NCBI GenBank assembly: GCA_963769045.1 | Contig: CAVYKK010000026.1 | Span: 124,001-188,000 of the forward strand | Reading direction: 5' to 3' | From: Methanocella_A sp963769045 | Lineage (GTDB): Archaea; Halobacteriota; Methanocellia; Methanocellales; Methanocellaceae | Length of the DNA stretch: 64,000 nt | Part shown: positions 1-8,889 of the stretch, piece after piece | Layout of the letters: each line of letters starts with the position of its first letter | How positions within the stretch are numbered: the first letter of the stretch is position 1 | Program-made: the position numbers and the translations under genes | Notes under the pieces: generated by a model | What the model was told of the DNA's origin: nothing | Database searches by the model: none | The model's input: only the letters and a program-made list of their open reading frames with translations

Positions 1-67
1 CGACGTTCAGCTTTTCGTAGAGGTCTTCGTACTCTTCCTTGATTGCTCCGGGTATCTTCGGCCTCAT
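1..67 (-). CDS. N-terminal fragment of an unidentified protein (cut by window edge)
   Basis: Only the first 22 codons are inside the window, reading leftwards from an ATG at 65-67. The peptide starts MRPKIPGAIKEEYEDLYEKL, a charged helical stretch. A good Shine-Dalgarno (GGTGATC) lies just upstream of the ATG, which supports a real start. No function can be assigned from so short a piece; the helical, acidic start is compatible with a small four-helix protein, but that is only a guess. Confidence 0.6.
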   Translation of the reverse strand, partial: MRPKIPGAIKEEYEDLYEKLNV

Positions 68-263
68 GGTGATCACCTGTCCGGCGAAGCCCGTTAGTGC
101 GGCGGCGCCGGGCATTGTTGTCATTGGCCTCTGTTATGATCTGTATGGAAAAAATATCCGCCTCCGTTAGAGCCATTAACCCGGCCGTGGAAGCCCGGTT
201 TAAGCGGCCTCCAGGGTCGTGCCGGACGAGGATAATAAAAAAAGACGTTATTGGAGTACCGGA

Positions 264-1067
264 TTATGCGCCAAGCATATTGCGGACGTCATCGTGGACA
301 AAGCACCGCTTTATCCTGCCTTCCGGCCGTATGTCAATGATCTCTTCATCATGGAACTGCTTGAGGTAGTGGTGCATGGTCGACTTGTTCCGGTTGAATA
401 GCCTGGACAGCATGATGTTCGTGATGCCGGGCTGGCTGCCGATCGATCGCAGGATCTCCTTGCGTATCGGGTCTCTCATATGCATGATCATGATCCGCAG
501 CCGCTTTTTATCTTTAAGCTCGCCGGGCCATATCCGGGTATACTTCCCCTCCTGCAGCCGGACGAACCGGTGCTCCCTGCCGCCCTCGACGAACATGAGG
601 TAGTGGCATTCCGGATCATAGCTCCGCGTCGCGTTAGAGCGGGCCATATAGTTGTACTCGAACTCGCCCAGGTAATAGTCCAGCGTCCCGGGATTGATGC
701 CGAGCTTCTCTGAGATTTCGGTCAGCGTGCAGCCGATATTTCTTGGGTCAAGGATGAAGCTGATGATCTTCCTGCGGTTCTCCCGGTCCCTTTCGACGTC
801 GACGGTACGGAATATCTGGCCCATGTGCGAAAAAATCTGCCATCGCAGATTATCGGCATTGCACCGGGGGCACTCCCTCGGCGTTTCCCTTGCGGCAGGG
901 ACCGAGGAGCCACCGTTATGGGTAGATGAAGCGATATTACCCGGGTTCTTGGACCAGGGCCCGGCGAAACTGGAACGGAACCAGTATGTCCCCATGCCGA
1001 AGCCTGCGAGATTCACGCTCAGGATCAACACGATGATAGATAATACGGCTATTCTCCTCTTTAACAT
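264..1067 (-). CDS. Membrane-anchored protein with two winged-helix DNA-binding domains
   Basis: This 267-residue protein has one hydrophobic segment at residues 6-26, a possible small zinc site (CPRC, 66-69), and two helix-turn-helix regions of the winged-helix type, about 98-140 and 199-246. Both contain the pattern 'start of helix, T/S-L/M-x-x-Y-L' seen in archaeal ArsR/MarR-like regulators. This layout is common in methanogens for putative membrane-tethered transcription regulators; the signal sensed is unknown. No Shine-Dalgarno is visible. A TATA-like TTAAATAC about 29 nt upstream of the ATG suggests a nearly leaderless transcript. It stands alone, with a 540-bp gap behind its start. 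Confidence 0.75.
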   Translation of the reverse strand: MLKRRIAVLSIIVLILSVNLAGFGMGTYWFRSSFAGPWSKNPGNIASSTHNGGSSVPAARETPRECPRCNADNLRWQIFSHMGQIFRTVDVERDRENRRKIISFILDPRNIGCTLTEISEKLGINPGTLDYYLGEFEYNYMARSNATRSYDPECHYLMFVEGGREHRFVRLQEGKYTRIWPGELKDKKRLRIMIMHMRDPIRKEILRSIGSQPGITNIMLSRLFNRNKSTMHHYLKQFHDEEIIDIRPEGRIKRCFVHDDVRNMLGA

Positions 1068-1398
1068 ACAATTAACATTGAAACCGATTAGTATTTAACC
1101 GCATGGTAAGCTACAACCTGAATTGCAGTTATTATGGCTCTTTTACAAAAATAAGGCTCAATTTAACCCGGATTGTTCGATGATATACTGAGATCGTTTA
1201 TATATGCGGATGCCTGCGGCACCGGTCTGCCTTCAGGCAGAGCCCCGGGCTATGGTGATACATTGATGCGGTCAGGAGGTACCTTCGCAGGCATCCGTTA
1301 TGATATGCCGGGCCGGTCGCAGCGAAAGCAGGGGGAACATACCCGGTCGCTCATGGCTGAGAACGCAAGCCGGGCATGGCTGCGCAGAGGCTGGCAGA

Positions 1399-1537
1399 CA
1401 TAATGAGTATGTGCATATCCTCATTATGTACATATTAAGCATAGGTACATGCGCCCATGACCATTTCGTATCATTTTCACGGGAGGAATAAGGTATCTGC
1501 ACCTGAATACGCGGCGATGGCGCGCAAATGCGCGCCA
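1399..1537. repeat. Two perfect hairpins in a 540-bp gene-free gap
   Basis: Positions 1399-1407 and 1420-1428 form a perfect 9-bp stem (CATAATGAG/CTCATTATG) whose loop is itself near-palindromic (ATGTGCAT). Positions 1518-1526 and 1529-1537 form a second 9-bp stem (TGGCGCGCA/TGCGCGCCA). The rest of the 1068-1609 gap shows no convincing gene; open frames there have no Shine-Dalgarno and no recognisable protein. The hairpins could be protein-binding sites or RNA structures. Confidence 0.55.
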
Positions 1538-1560
1538 ACCGCATGTGGCAGGTATAGTGC

Positions 1561-1602
1561 CGACTAACATAATTAGTCGGTGCCGACTAACATAATTAGT
1601 CG
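1561..1602. repeat. Tandem duplicated 19-bp palindrome
   Basis: CGACTAACATAATTAGTCG occurs twice, at 1561-1579 and 1584-1602, separated by GTGC. Each copy is a 7-bp perfect inverted repeat around CATAA. The pair sits 8 bp beyond the stop codon of the leftward chagasin-like gene. It could form two successive RNA hairpins at the 3' end of that transcript, or be a double operator. There is no T-run, so it is not a classical terminator. Confidence 0.6.
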
Positions 1603-1609
1603 GTGCCGA

Positions 1610-2062
1610 TTAAACCACGTTTATAATCAACTGGTAGACAGTTCCATTGCCTGCAGGCTCCTCGAACGGCCGCAGCAGGGTCGCCTTGAACTTCTGCTCT
1701 CCGGACCGGGATGCGCGTATCATCCACTGGCGTTCGACGGGCTCGCCTGTCAGGCCTTTCTCGCCGGGAACGAACCAGCTTCCGAGTACGTCAAGTCCCT
1801 GGGTCGACGTGATGTTCCACAGGTATCCGGTGCTTCCGCCGTTCTCAGGCAAAGTGATCATGAACTCAGTGCCTTTTGTCACGTTCACCGTCATGCCATT
1901 CGAACTCATGTCATATGCATGAAAATGCGCCTCGTGATCGGGGACAACCGGGGCCTGGTCACCTTTTTCCGCCGCTGCCTTGAGGCTGTATCCGGCGACG
2001 AAGCCGGCCACGAGGAAAATCATGACCAGTACGACGAGAGTGGTTAATGTTTTATTGTCCAT
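1610..2062 (-). CDS. Chagasin-like (MEROPS I42) cysteine protease inhibitor, membrane-anchored
   Basis: The start chosen is ATG at 2062 because GGTGA lies 5 nt upstream; a GTG nine bases earlier is also open. The 150-residue product has an N-terminal hydrophobic segment (about 6-27) and an extracellular domain with the inhibitor family's three loops: NGGSTGYLW (the NPTTGY loop), a Gly-rich loop near GLTGEP, and the RPF motif (RPW loop) followed by two acidic residues. Family members block papain-like cysteine proteases by inserting these loops in the active site. It is a single gene; the protease target is not evident in the window. Confidence 0.8.
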   Translation of the reverse strand: MDNKTLTTLVVLVMIFLVAGFVAGYSLKAAAEKGDQAPVVPDHEAHFHAYDMSSNGMTVNVTKGTEFMITLPENGGSTGYLWNITSTQGLDVLGSWFVPGEKGLTGEPVERQWMIRASRSGEQKFKATLLRPFEEPAGNGTVYQLIINVV

Positions 2063-2152
2063 TGGTTTCACCTTCCATTTGCCTTTTCAGGTAAAGGCGA
2101 ATATGGCAAAGGCAGATTAAAAGCATCTGTGGGAATCGTCAAACAGATCGTG

Positions 2153-2408
2153 GAGGTCACTGAGGTTTGCGAGAGGTCTCGGAGGTTTGCGAGAGGTCAC
2201 AGAGCTCAGCACAGAGGTCACAGAGGTCACAGAGGTACGCACAGAGGACTTTTAGGGAAAAGGCTGGTTGGAAGCCTTGTTGTAAAAACAAACCTCTGTG
2301 TCGTCCTCTGTGGCCTCTGTGACCTCTGTGCTGAGCTCTGTGGCCTCTAGAAACCTTTGTGACCTCAAAAGGTGAAACTCTGTGACCTCAAGAAACCTCA
2401 GTGACCTC
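2153..2408. repeat. Long hairpin element with 9-bp tandem-unit arms (copy 1)
   Basis: The left arm (2153-2250) is built of degenerate units such as CACAGAGGT. The right arm (about 2292-2408) is its reverse complement, including the motif GAGCTCAGCACAGAGG. The central spacer is about 40 bp. The arm core and part of the spacer are nearly the same as in the element at 25411-25594. The apparent open frames across it (His-Arg-Gly-rich) are translation artefacts of the repeat. Confidence 0.8.
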
Positions 2409-2465
2409 AAAAAATTGATGCGAAGATTTTTAGTAATGCCCTGCGCTGTTATTATTTGTGTTCTT

Positions 2466-2675
2466 ATGCCGGAGAAAGACGAGCTGGAAGAGGTACTTGT
2501 ACCCTGCCCGAACTGCCGCAAGGTGCATAAAGTGTCCGTGAAGGAAGCCCGGGCGAAGCCGAGCGTGACCGTCGAATGCGGCGCCGTGATAGGCAGTGCC
2601 GGTGTACTCAGACGCGCGGACGAGATGGAAGACCGCATAAAAAAATTCAAGAGCACACTCTACAAGTTCGATTAA
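2466..2675 (+). CDS. Small protein with a putative zinc-binding CPNC motif
   Basis: The likely start is ATG 2466, giving 69 residues; the upstream open frame runs back into the hairpin element and is probably not coding. The protein has a CPNC motif at residues 14-17 and a single later Cys (about 38), followed by a charged helical C-terminus. It resembles a half or degenerate zinc ribbon. No Shine-Dalgarno is seen. I do not recognise the family and give no function. It is convergent with the CDF-family gene. Confidence 0.5.
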   Translation: MPEKDELEEVLVPCPNCRKVHKVSVKEARAKPSVTVECGAVIGSAGVLRRADEMEDRIKKFKSTLYKFD

Positions 2676-2805
2676 TCACAAGATGCTCAGGAGTCGACGG
2701 ATGACCGCAGCCCCCGGTCAGGCATAAGAGAATGGAAAACGGACATGGCATCGTCGCAAGCCCGACCAGGACGCTTGCACGCGCTCGTGAGGGCGCCCGC
2801 CGCTA

Positions 2806-3816
2806 TCAGGCATCTACCTGCGGGGCCGCTGCCGGGACGGCGTCGGCGGAGCGGGGCACGATGGTGATGCGGCTGTTCTGTATTTTCCCTTCCAGACTCT
2901 GTTGCATCCGGTCGATCACCCGCTGGATATCGCCGATCGGCCGGTCAGCCTCGAACTCGAGTATGATCTCGACGAAGACCATGCCCCCGGATCGCCGGGA
3001 GCGTACGCCTAATATCTGGGTGTATTCGTCAAAGAACTCTGCCAGCGCCCGCACGATGAGAAGCTGCATGGACTCATCGAGGGCTTTATCCAGCAGGTCG
3101 GTCATCGAGTTAGAGAGAATCGAGTACGCGAAGATGAGGATGAAACCCGAGAGTAGTATTGACATGACGGGGTCGATGTACGGGCCGAACCAGTAGCCGG
3201 CCAGCAGTACTGAGAGCAGCACAGACAGGAACGACCCGGCATTCACGATGACGGAGGCGTTGGTCGCCTTGTACTGGGACCAGAGTACCGGAGACCGATC
3301 CCCACTGGAGAGGATTCGCCTGATGCGGAACCACCGGTATACGTTGCCGCAGGTGAAGAAAAACGAGAAGGCGATGGCGATCTCGGCGCCGACGGGGGTC
3401 AGCTTCCCGGGGTGGTTCAGCCGATCAAGCGCCGTATACATGATGATAATGAACGATATGAGCAGCGCAGCGCCTTTAATCACGCTGGAGATGGTCTCCA
3501 GCTTGCCATAGCCATAGTTGAACGCGTCCGACTCGTCCTTAGACGCGAACCGCATGCATATCCATGCGATAAAGGCGGTCAGGAGACTGATAATCGCCCG
3601 GGCAGCCGTGGTGTACATGGCCATCGAGTTCGAGAGGACGGACACAGCGATGCGGATCACGACGACGATCATGTCGATGACGAAAAAGTTGAACAGGAGC
3701 TTTTCCTTGTTTACCGGCTTTTTCTCCTCCGGCTTTCCCGGCGCCGTCGGGAAAAACGACCGGACGACAGATAGCACCGATTTCCCTTCCGCACCCGTTT
3801 TTTGAGGCCCTTCCAT
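2806..3816 (-). CDS. Cation diffusion facilitator (CDF) family homologue with degenerate metal site
   Basis: The 336-residue protein has about six membrane segments (43-230) and a cytoplasmic C-terminal domain like the CDF dimerisation domain. Family signatures are present: YGYGKLETI (101-109) and YIDPVMSILLSGFILI (about 213-228). However, the TM2 and TM5 positions that carry the transport ligands (Asp/His-xxx-Asp) read MYTTAARA (67-74) and ATNASVIVN (184-192), with no His or Asp. It may therefore not move zinc by the usual mechanism. A strong Shine-Dalgarno (GGGTGATTCG) precedes the ATG. It is monocistronic. Confidence 0.8.
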   Translation of the reverse strand: MEGPQKTGAEGKSVLSVVRSFFPTAPGKPEEKKPVNKEKLLFNFFVIDMIVVVIRIAVSVLSNSMAMYTTAARAIISLLTAFIAWICMRFASKDESDAFNYGYGKLETISSVIKGAALLISFIIIMYTALDRLNHPGKLTPVGAEIAIAFSFFFTCGNVYRWFRIRRILSSGDRSPVLWSQYKATNASVIVNAGSFLSVLLSVLLAGYWFGPYIDPVMSILLSGFILIFAYSILSNSMTDLLDKALDESMQLLIVRALAEFFDEYTQILGVRSRRSGGMVFVEIILEFEADRPIGDIQRVIDRMQQSLEGKIQNSRITIVPRSADAVPAAAPQVDA

Positions 3817-4026
3817 CGAATCACCCGTCTGCCTGTAAAGGATAGCAGCCTGACCCGTTAAGTATAGGACTTGCGGCTATTATACCTTTTTGGCCTTTGC
3901 CGGACGAAGCATTCTGTCAGGTTGCCAGGACCAATGCTGCCTGTGTGGTTGTTGATTTAACCATATCTATGCAAAAGCATTTTATCGGATGAAGATGTAA
4001 CCGGAATAGTTAGAGATCGGTGGGCT

Positions 4027-4368
4027 ATGGTTAAAATCGGGGAGAAAAAGGCAGGAAACATCACGATCATTTTCCTGGAAGGGAAAATCGACTCGACATC
4101 GTCGATCGAGATCGAGAAAAAGATCAACGAGCTCATAGACAAAGGTGAAAAATACCTTGTCGTCAACCTGTCCGGCACCGAATATATCAGCAGCTCCGGC
4201 CTGCGCGTCATGCTGTCCTCGCTGAAGCGGCTGAAGAAGGTGCAGGGCGACCTCAAGGTGTCGTGCACGAGGCCGCTGGTGCAAAACGTGTTCAACATGG
4301 CCGGGTTCACGCAGATTTTCGAGTTTTACGACCGCGAGGAGGACGCGCTGTCGAAGTTCGGCCTCTAA
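4027..4368 (+). CDS. STAS-domain anti-anti-sigma-factor-like protein
   Basis: The 113-residue protein is a single STAS domain of the SpoIIAA/RsbV type. The sequence YISSSGLRVML (53-63) matches the loop carrying the phosphorylated serine; Ser57, next to Gly58, is the likely site. In bacteria such proteins, when dephosphorylated, bind the RsbW kinase and free its partner. It is the first gene of an operon: the PP2C phosphatase starts 13 bp after its stop and the RsbW-like kinase follows. The Shine-Dalgarno GGTGGG lies just before the ATG. Archaea lack sigma factors, so the final target must be something else. Confidence 0.9.
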   Translation: MVKIGEKKAGNITIIFLEGKIDSTSSIEIEKKINELIDKGEKYLVVNLSGTEYISSSGLRVMLSSLKRLKKVQGDLKVSCTRPLVQNVFNMAGFTQIFEFYDREEDALSKFGL

Positions 4369-4381
4369 GCCGGACAGCAGG

Positions 4382-5755
4382 ATGACCATGGATATCACGC
4401 TGCTGGACCTGTCGCTCGCGCTGCTGGAGAACACCTGCGTCGTAGCCGTCCTTGCCTATCTGCTCGTCCATTCGAAATATTTTAAGGATTATATCGAGCA
4501 CGGGTTTACGCTCAAGAATGCATCGGTGCTCATTCTGGCCTTCGGGCTCATCTCGGTCCTGGGCACTTTGCTGGGCATTACGGTAAGCGACGGCGCCATC
4601 GCCAATGTCCGGGACGTAGGGCCGATGATCGCGGGGCTCGTCGGCGGCCCGGTCATAGGCCTTGGCGCAGGGCTGATCGGCGGGCTGCACAGGTACTCGA
4701 TGGGAGGCATCACAGGCTTCACCAGCGGCACCGCCACGATCATTTCCGGCGCCCTCGGCGGTATCGTGTTCTACCTGAATCGCAGGCGATACATCGGTGT
4801 CGTCGGATCCGTGGCCTTCGTGATCATCGCTGTCGGCATCAATCTCGGCCTGGGCCTGGCTATCGCACAGCCCCATAACCAGGCGGTTACCGTTATCACG
4901 CAGGTGGCGTTGCCTATGGTCGTTGCCAACGGCGTGGGCGCGCTTGTCTTCGCCTACATTATCGACAATATGTTCTGGGAAAAGCGGGTATCGAAGGAAC
5001 GAGACGACTTCCATGGCGAGCTGGAGCGCAAAAATACCGAGCTAAACATTGCCCGGGACATCCAGATGAGCTTCCTGCCCGAATCGGTCCCTGTCATGAG
5101 CGGCTTCGAGATCGCGGCCATGAGCATCCCGGCGAACGAGGTAGGGGGCGACTTCTATGACTTCATCCGGATCGACGATGATCACACAGGCATGGTCATC
5201 GCGGACGTCTCGGGAAAAAGCGTCTCGGCGGCGCTGTTCATGGCCCTTTCACGGGCTGACGTCCGGGCTAATGCCCTGTGGGGCGCAAGCGCAGCCAGCA
5301 CTGTCGGAAAGGCCAACAATCTGATCACGCAGGACTCGAAATCCGGCATGTTCGTCACGCTGTTCTACGGGGTCCTGGACACGAAAGGCCGATCGATGAC
5401 TTACGTGAACGCAGGACATAATCCGCCTGTCGTGCTGGATGAGAAAGCCGGCACGTTACACATTCTGGAAAGGACCGGGATTGCCCTCGGCGCCCTGGAG
5501 GGCACGGCTTACGAAGAGAAAAAGATGCCCCTGCAGAGCGGGACATCGATCGTGTTTTACACGGACGGCATTACGGAAGCGAGTAATATGAAGGGAGAAC
5601 TGTTCGGCGAGGAGCGGCTTAACGATACGATCCGTTCGAGCGCCGGCCTGAAGGCATGCGAGATAATGAGCCATATCAAGGCTGCGACGCTCGCGTTCTG
5701 TAAGGGCGCCCCGCAGGCTGATGACATGACGCTGATGGTGGTAAAGGTGCTATGA
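4382..5755 (+). CDS. SpoIIE/RsbU-type PP2C phosphatase with 5TM-LYT sensor
   Basis: The N-terminal ~200 residues contain several hydrophobic segments and the Gly-rich 'DVGPMIAGLVGGPVIGLGAG...GGLHRY' pattern of the 5TM receptor of LytS-YhcK type. A short coiled coil follows, then a PP2C-SpoIIE domain (about 230-457) with the metal-binding motifs VGGDFYDF, IADVSGKS, NAGHNPP, FYTDGITE and the terminal DDMTLMVV. It should dephosphorylate the STAS protein encoded upstream in response to a membrane signal. It overlaps the RsbW-like gene by 4 bp, so the two are translationally coupled. Confidence 0.9.
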   Translation: MTMDITLLDLSLALLENTCVVAVLAYLLVHSKYFKDYIEHGFTLKNASVLILAFGLISVLGTLLGITVSDGAIANVRDVGPMIAGLVGGPVIGLGAGLIGGLHRYSMGGITGFTSGTATIISGALGGIVFYLNRRRYIGVVGSVAFVIIAVGINLGLGLAIAQPHNQAVTVITQVALPMVVANGVGALVFAYIIDNMFWEKRVSKERDDFHGELERKNTELNIARDIQMSFLPESVPVMSGFEIAAMSIPANEVGGDFYDFIRIDDDHTGMVIADVSGKSVSAALFMALSRADVRANALWGASAASTVGKANNLITQDSKSGMFVTLFYGVLDTKGRSMTYVNAGHNPPVVLDEKAGTLHILERTGIALGALEGTAYEEKKMPLQSGTSIVFYTDGITEASNMKGELFGEERLNDTIRSSAGLKACEIMSHIKAATLAFCKGAPQADDMTLMVVKVL

Positions 5756-6174
5756 TGGAGACTGGCAAGAAGTACGACATCAAGGTGGAAGGCACGATGG
5801 ACAAACTACCCGTGCTGGCAGAATTCGTCGATTCCGTGTTACAAAAGACAGGCCTCGCCGATCAGCCTGCCTATGACATAAAGCTGGCTGTAGACGAGAT
5901 TACCACGAATATCGTGAAGCACGCCTACAGGGAAAAGAAGGGCAGCATCTGGATGACCTGTTACCGCACGGACAACAGGTTCTACGTGATTATTAAAGAC
6001 CAGGGTCCCCCCTTCGACCCGTCGACGACTCCCCCGCCGGACCTGACCTCGGAGCTGGAAAAGCGTAAGGTCGGCGGGCTGGGCATCTACTTCGTGCGCA
6101 GGGTCATGGACTCGATCGCCCACGAGTACCATGACGGTATGAACATCCTGACGATGACAAAGAAAATCGGCTGA
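5752..6174 (+). CDS. RsbW-like serine-protein kinase (GHKL ATPase)
   Basis: The 140-residue single-domain kinase has the N box DEITTNIVKHAY, the G1 box KDQGPPFDP and the G2 box GGLGIYFVRRVMD. RsbW proteins phosphorylate their STAS partner and sequester a regulatory target. The start overlaps the phosphatase stop (ATGATG context). It completes a three-gene partner-switching cassette. The output partner is not encoded next to it, since the following gene is convergent. Confidence 0.9.
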   Translation: MMETGKKYDIKVEGTMDKLPVLAEFVDSVLQKTGLADQPAYDIKLAVDEITTNIVKHAYREKKGSIWMTCYRTDNRFYVIIKDQGPPFDPSTTPPPDLTSELEKRKVGGLGIYFVRRVMDSIAHEYHDGMNILTMTKKIG

Positions 6175-6205
6175 CCCGGGATGCATCCGGGCCAAAGTCG
6201 GGCGC

Positions 6206-7381
6206 TTAGCTGGCGCCAAAGAACTGTTTTGCCGCCCCGGTCAGGCCACCGAAGGCAAAATTGTTTCCAAAGCCACTACCCCATGAGAAGGGCTTACTCT
6301 GCTGACTCTGGACCGGCATCTTCATCCCGCCGGAGTTCCCGACTACCGTGTTTTCTGTGCTACCGCTCCCGCTGCCCTGTCCGATTGACTTGAAGCTCTC
6401 CGGGAAGTTGCTGCTCATGCCATTGAAGATGCTGCTGCCGAAGCTATCGGTCGATGCGGCACCGCTCTGCGACGATGAGCCCGACATCGCAGGCATCTCT
6501 ATTTTATCGAATAAACCGGACATGCCAAAGGTGTTAGATTTCGGCAGCGACGACTGCAGGATGCCTGTGCCCGACGCGGCGGCTGCGGCTTTTGTGCCGG
6601 GGTCCGGGTCCACATGGATAATGTATTGGGTATTCGGTGCAGCTGCAAGTATGCTGTCGTCCGATGCTGTCGCCGGCCGGCAGGACGAGTAGCCAGTATA
6701 GATGCCAACTGCAGCAAAGTGCTTTGCCAGCTCGCCATAAGCCCTTAGCAGGTTATCCTGCGTATCGTCGAGCCCGTCATACAAAACGACGATCTGCCCG
6801 TTGTCGTCGGGCAGGTATGTATAGTCCTTGAAGCTGGTAAGGAACAGCTTCATTTGCGGGTTATAGCTGTTGATCACGCCAAGCCATGCGTCCCTCTCGG
6901 CGTTGCTGGCATGTTCGGGCGTCCCGGTCTTTTTCCACTCCAGGTCTATGTTGATACCCCGGATACAACTATGATGGCCGTATTGTGCCAGGACGAGGCC
7001 GATCAGGTCTTTAACCTCGGCGTTCATAGGCTGGATAGACAAAATGACGCCCAGGCCCTCGGAATCGAACAGGTCCAGGTATGATTCCGCAAGGTCCGTC
7101 TGGCTCGCGCTGCGAAGCATACCGCTTCCCTGTACAGGGAATGACAGAGTCGTGGTCCCGTCCTGCCCTGCCTGTGCGACCACCAGGTCCAGCAGGCCGG
7201 AATCGCCGCCCCATGTGCGGGTAGCCGATGCCCAGTACGAGGCAGGCTGATCGTAGTTGAAGTTGTCCCATACGCCGACCGTATAGCCGGCGGACACGGC
7301 GCCGATGCCGCCCGCAGCAAAGGCCAGTAATGCCGAAACGACGAACAACGCCAGCATGGCTATTACTAAAGCAAATCGCAT
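6206..7381 (-). CDS. Secreted protein with TIM-barrel-like domain, function unknown
   Basis: The start chosen is ATG 7381 because GGTGATCTGGTGAAA lies directly upstream; an ATG 33 bases earlier lacks this. The product (391 residues) has a signal peptide of about 30 residues. Its central domain contains GINIDLEW, reminiscent of glycosidase-like barrels that carry Asp/Glu at the strand-4 end. The C-terminal third is Ser/Gly/Asn-rich and low-complexity. I do not recognise a precise family; glycoside-hydrolase-like is an inference. It is convergent with the partner-switching operon, about 30 bp away. Confidence 0.7.
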   Translation of the reverse strand: MRFALVIAMLALFVVSALLAFAAGGIGAVSAGYTVGVWDNFNYDQPASYWASATRTWGGDSGLLDLVVAQAGQDGTTTLSFPVQGSGMLRSASQTDLAESYLDLFDSEGLGVILSIQPMNAEVKDLIGLVLAQYGHHSCIRGINIDLEWKKTGTPEHASNAERDAWLGVINSYNPQMKLFLTSFKDYTYLPDDNGQIVVLYDGLDDTQDNLLRAYGELAKHFAAVGIYTGYSSCRPATASDDSILAAAPNTQYIIHVDPDPGTKAAAAASGTGILQSSLPKSNTFGMSGLFDKIEMPAMSGSSSQSGAASTDSFGSSIFNGMSSNFPESFKSIGQGSGSGSTENTVVGNSGGMKMPVQSQQSKPFSWGSGFGNNFAFGGLTGAAKQFFGAS

Positions 7382-7614
7382 TTTCACCAGATCACCCACC
7401 GCTTTGTCAGCCATCGGCTGTGACAGGCATGATCGATATTAGGACCATCACATTGCCTGCCAGGTTTTTAATAGCCTGAAAAATATATAATTATTCGTCA
7501 TGGACATAGCGGTACAGACGAGGCCGCTGTGCAGACAGATATCAGTGTATCCGCCCATAGCGCCGTGCAGTAGCGGTTCGTCCTGAAAGCGTGTGAAACG
7601 GTATAAGGGCAGTT

Positions 7615-8889
7615 TCAGGACAGACCTTCCGTGATCATGCCCATCAGAAGCCGATCGGCCGCCACCATGCCGGGATTATTGAGGCGCCCGAGGTTCTCGA
7701 AAGTCTTCTCTATTGTGCCGCCCAGGATGCCCATGCCTGCCGGGACGTATGCACCGTCAAGCGCGAGATAGCTGAACTGCACGGCCAGTGCGACTGACGA
7801 GCTGAGCTTAAAGGCACATGACTCCTTCGCTCCGTCGCAGACCATCCCTGCCAGCGTGCCGATCACCGACTGTATTGCATTGACCGAGTCCCTGTAGCTG
7901 CCGCCAAGCAGATACACTGTGCCTGCGGCCACACCGGCGGCCGCCGATACGGCACATCCGCAGAAAGCCGACAGCCGGCTGGCGTAGCCTTTAATGACAA
8001 TGGTGACCGTCGAGCTGATCGCCAGCGCGCGGGCAAGGCGCTCTTTCGGGCTGTCGAGCACTTCGGCCACGGCGAGGACGCCCAGGAAGTTGGCGATGCC
8101 GTGGTTCCCGCTGCCTGCGATAGCGATGACAGGTACAGGCATACCGGACATCCGGGCCTCGCAGGCCGCCGCCGTCAGGCACTGGGCGCGGGTGGCTGCC
8201 CTGAATGAGGCAGGAAGATTCTCCGGCAACTGCGACAGTGCGGTGCCCAGCCGGACTGATGCAGGGCTGGCAAGACCTGCGTAGGCCGCCCACCGGTTCA
8301 CCTGTGCCGCGTCGAGAAGAAAGGCCAGGTCGTCGGACGACATGGTATTTATGGTCGAGAAAAGCTCTTCCAGCGAATGGCCTTTCAACGATTCCTGCGA
8401 AGGCACTCCGCTGTTTACAGCAGTGACCGGGACTGCTATGCCATCGACTGTCAGCTCAACCACATTGGTGTAGTCGTTAGCGATGACAACGCAGGCGCTA
8501 TGACCCTCGATCATCACCTGTGCTTTGATGTACAGTGGGTCGGACGTTTCCGAGTGGGCGATCGACACCATGCCCCTCGTGAGCAGGCTTTTCGCTTCCG
8601 CAAGGTCCGCCGCCGAGGCACGGCCCAGCATCGCGAGGCCCGGCTCGCCCCCGATGACGGCCCCCAGGGCAGCGGCGATGTGAAGGCCGCGCATGCCGGT
8701 CCCGGGCACGCCCACGCACATGCCGTTCTTGTATACGTTCGGGCTGACCGTGACCTCCACCCTCTCAGGCTTCTGGCCCAGCGCCTTCGCCGCATGGCGC
8801 ACGGCCAGGCAGACGGCGCCCGGGTCGGTGCACCCCACGGATCTCTCGATCTCGCTCTTCAGGACCTTGATTAGCTGTATCTTATCCAA
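7615..8889 (-). CDS. L-cysteine desulfidase / UPF0597 family protein (CyuA-like)
   Basis: The 424-residue product matches the serine-dehydratase-alpha-like UPF0597/CyuA family over its length: GCTDPGAVCLAV near the start, a GSGNHGIAN motif, and the cysteine clusters FCGCAVSAAAG and VCDGAKESC that can hold an [4Fe-4S] cluster. Archaeal members break L-cysteine to pyruvate, ammonia and sulfide. The start is TTG 8889; GGAG lies about 10 nt upstream and no ATG is available. Peptidase T is encoded behind it on the same strand, so the two could be co-regulated, but a 190-bp gap separates them. Confidence 0.85.
   Translation of the reverse strand: MDKIQLIKVLKSEIERSVGCTDPGAVCLAVRHAAKALGQKPERVEVTVSPNVYKNGMCVGVPGTGMRGLHIAAALGAVIGGEPGLAMLGRASAADLAEAKSLLTRGMVSIAHSETSDPLYIKAQVMIEGHSACVVIANDYTNVVELTVDGIAVPVTAVNSGVPSQESLKGHSLEELFSTINTMSSDDLAFLLDAAQVNRWAAYAGLASPASVRLGTALSQLPENLPASFRAATRAQCLTAAACEARMSGMPVPVIAIAGSGNHGIANFLGVLAVAEVLDSPKERLARALAISSTVTIVIKGYASRLSAFCGCAVSAAAGVAAGTVYLLGGSYRDSVNAIQSVIGTLAGMVCDGAKESCAFKLSSSVALAVQFSYLALDGAYVPAGMGILGGTIEKTFENLGRLNNPGMVAADRLLMGMITEGLS

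Noticed and set aside
2129..2350. Open frame rich in His-Arg-Gly across the first hairpin element
   Set aside because: The peptide only reflects the 9-bp repeat read in frame; no start signal and no protein-like pattern.
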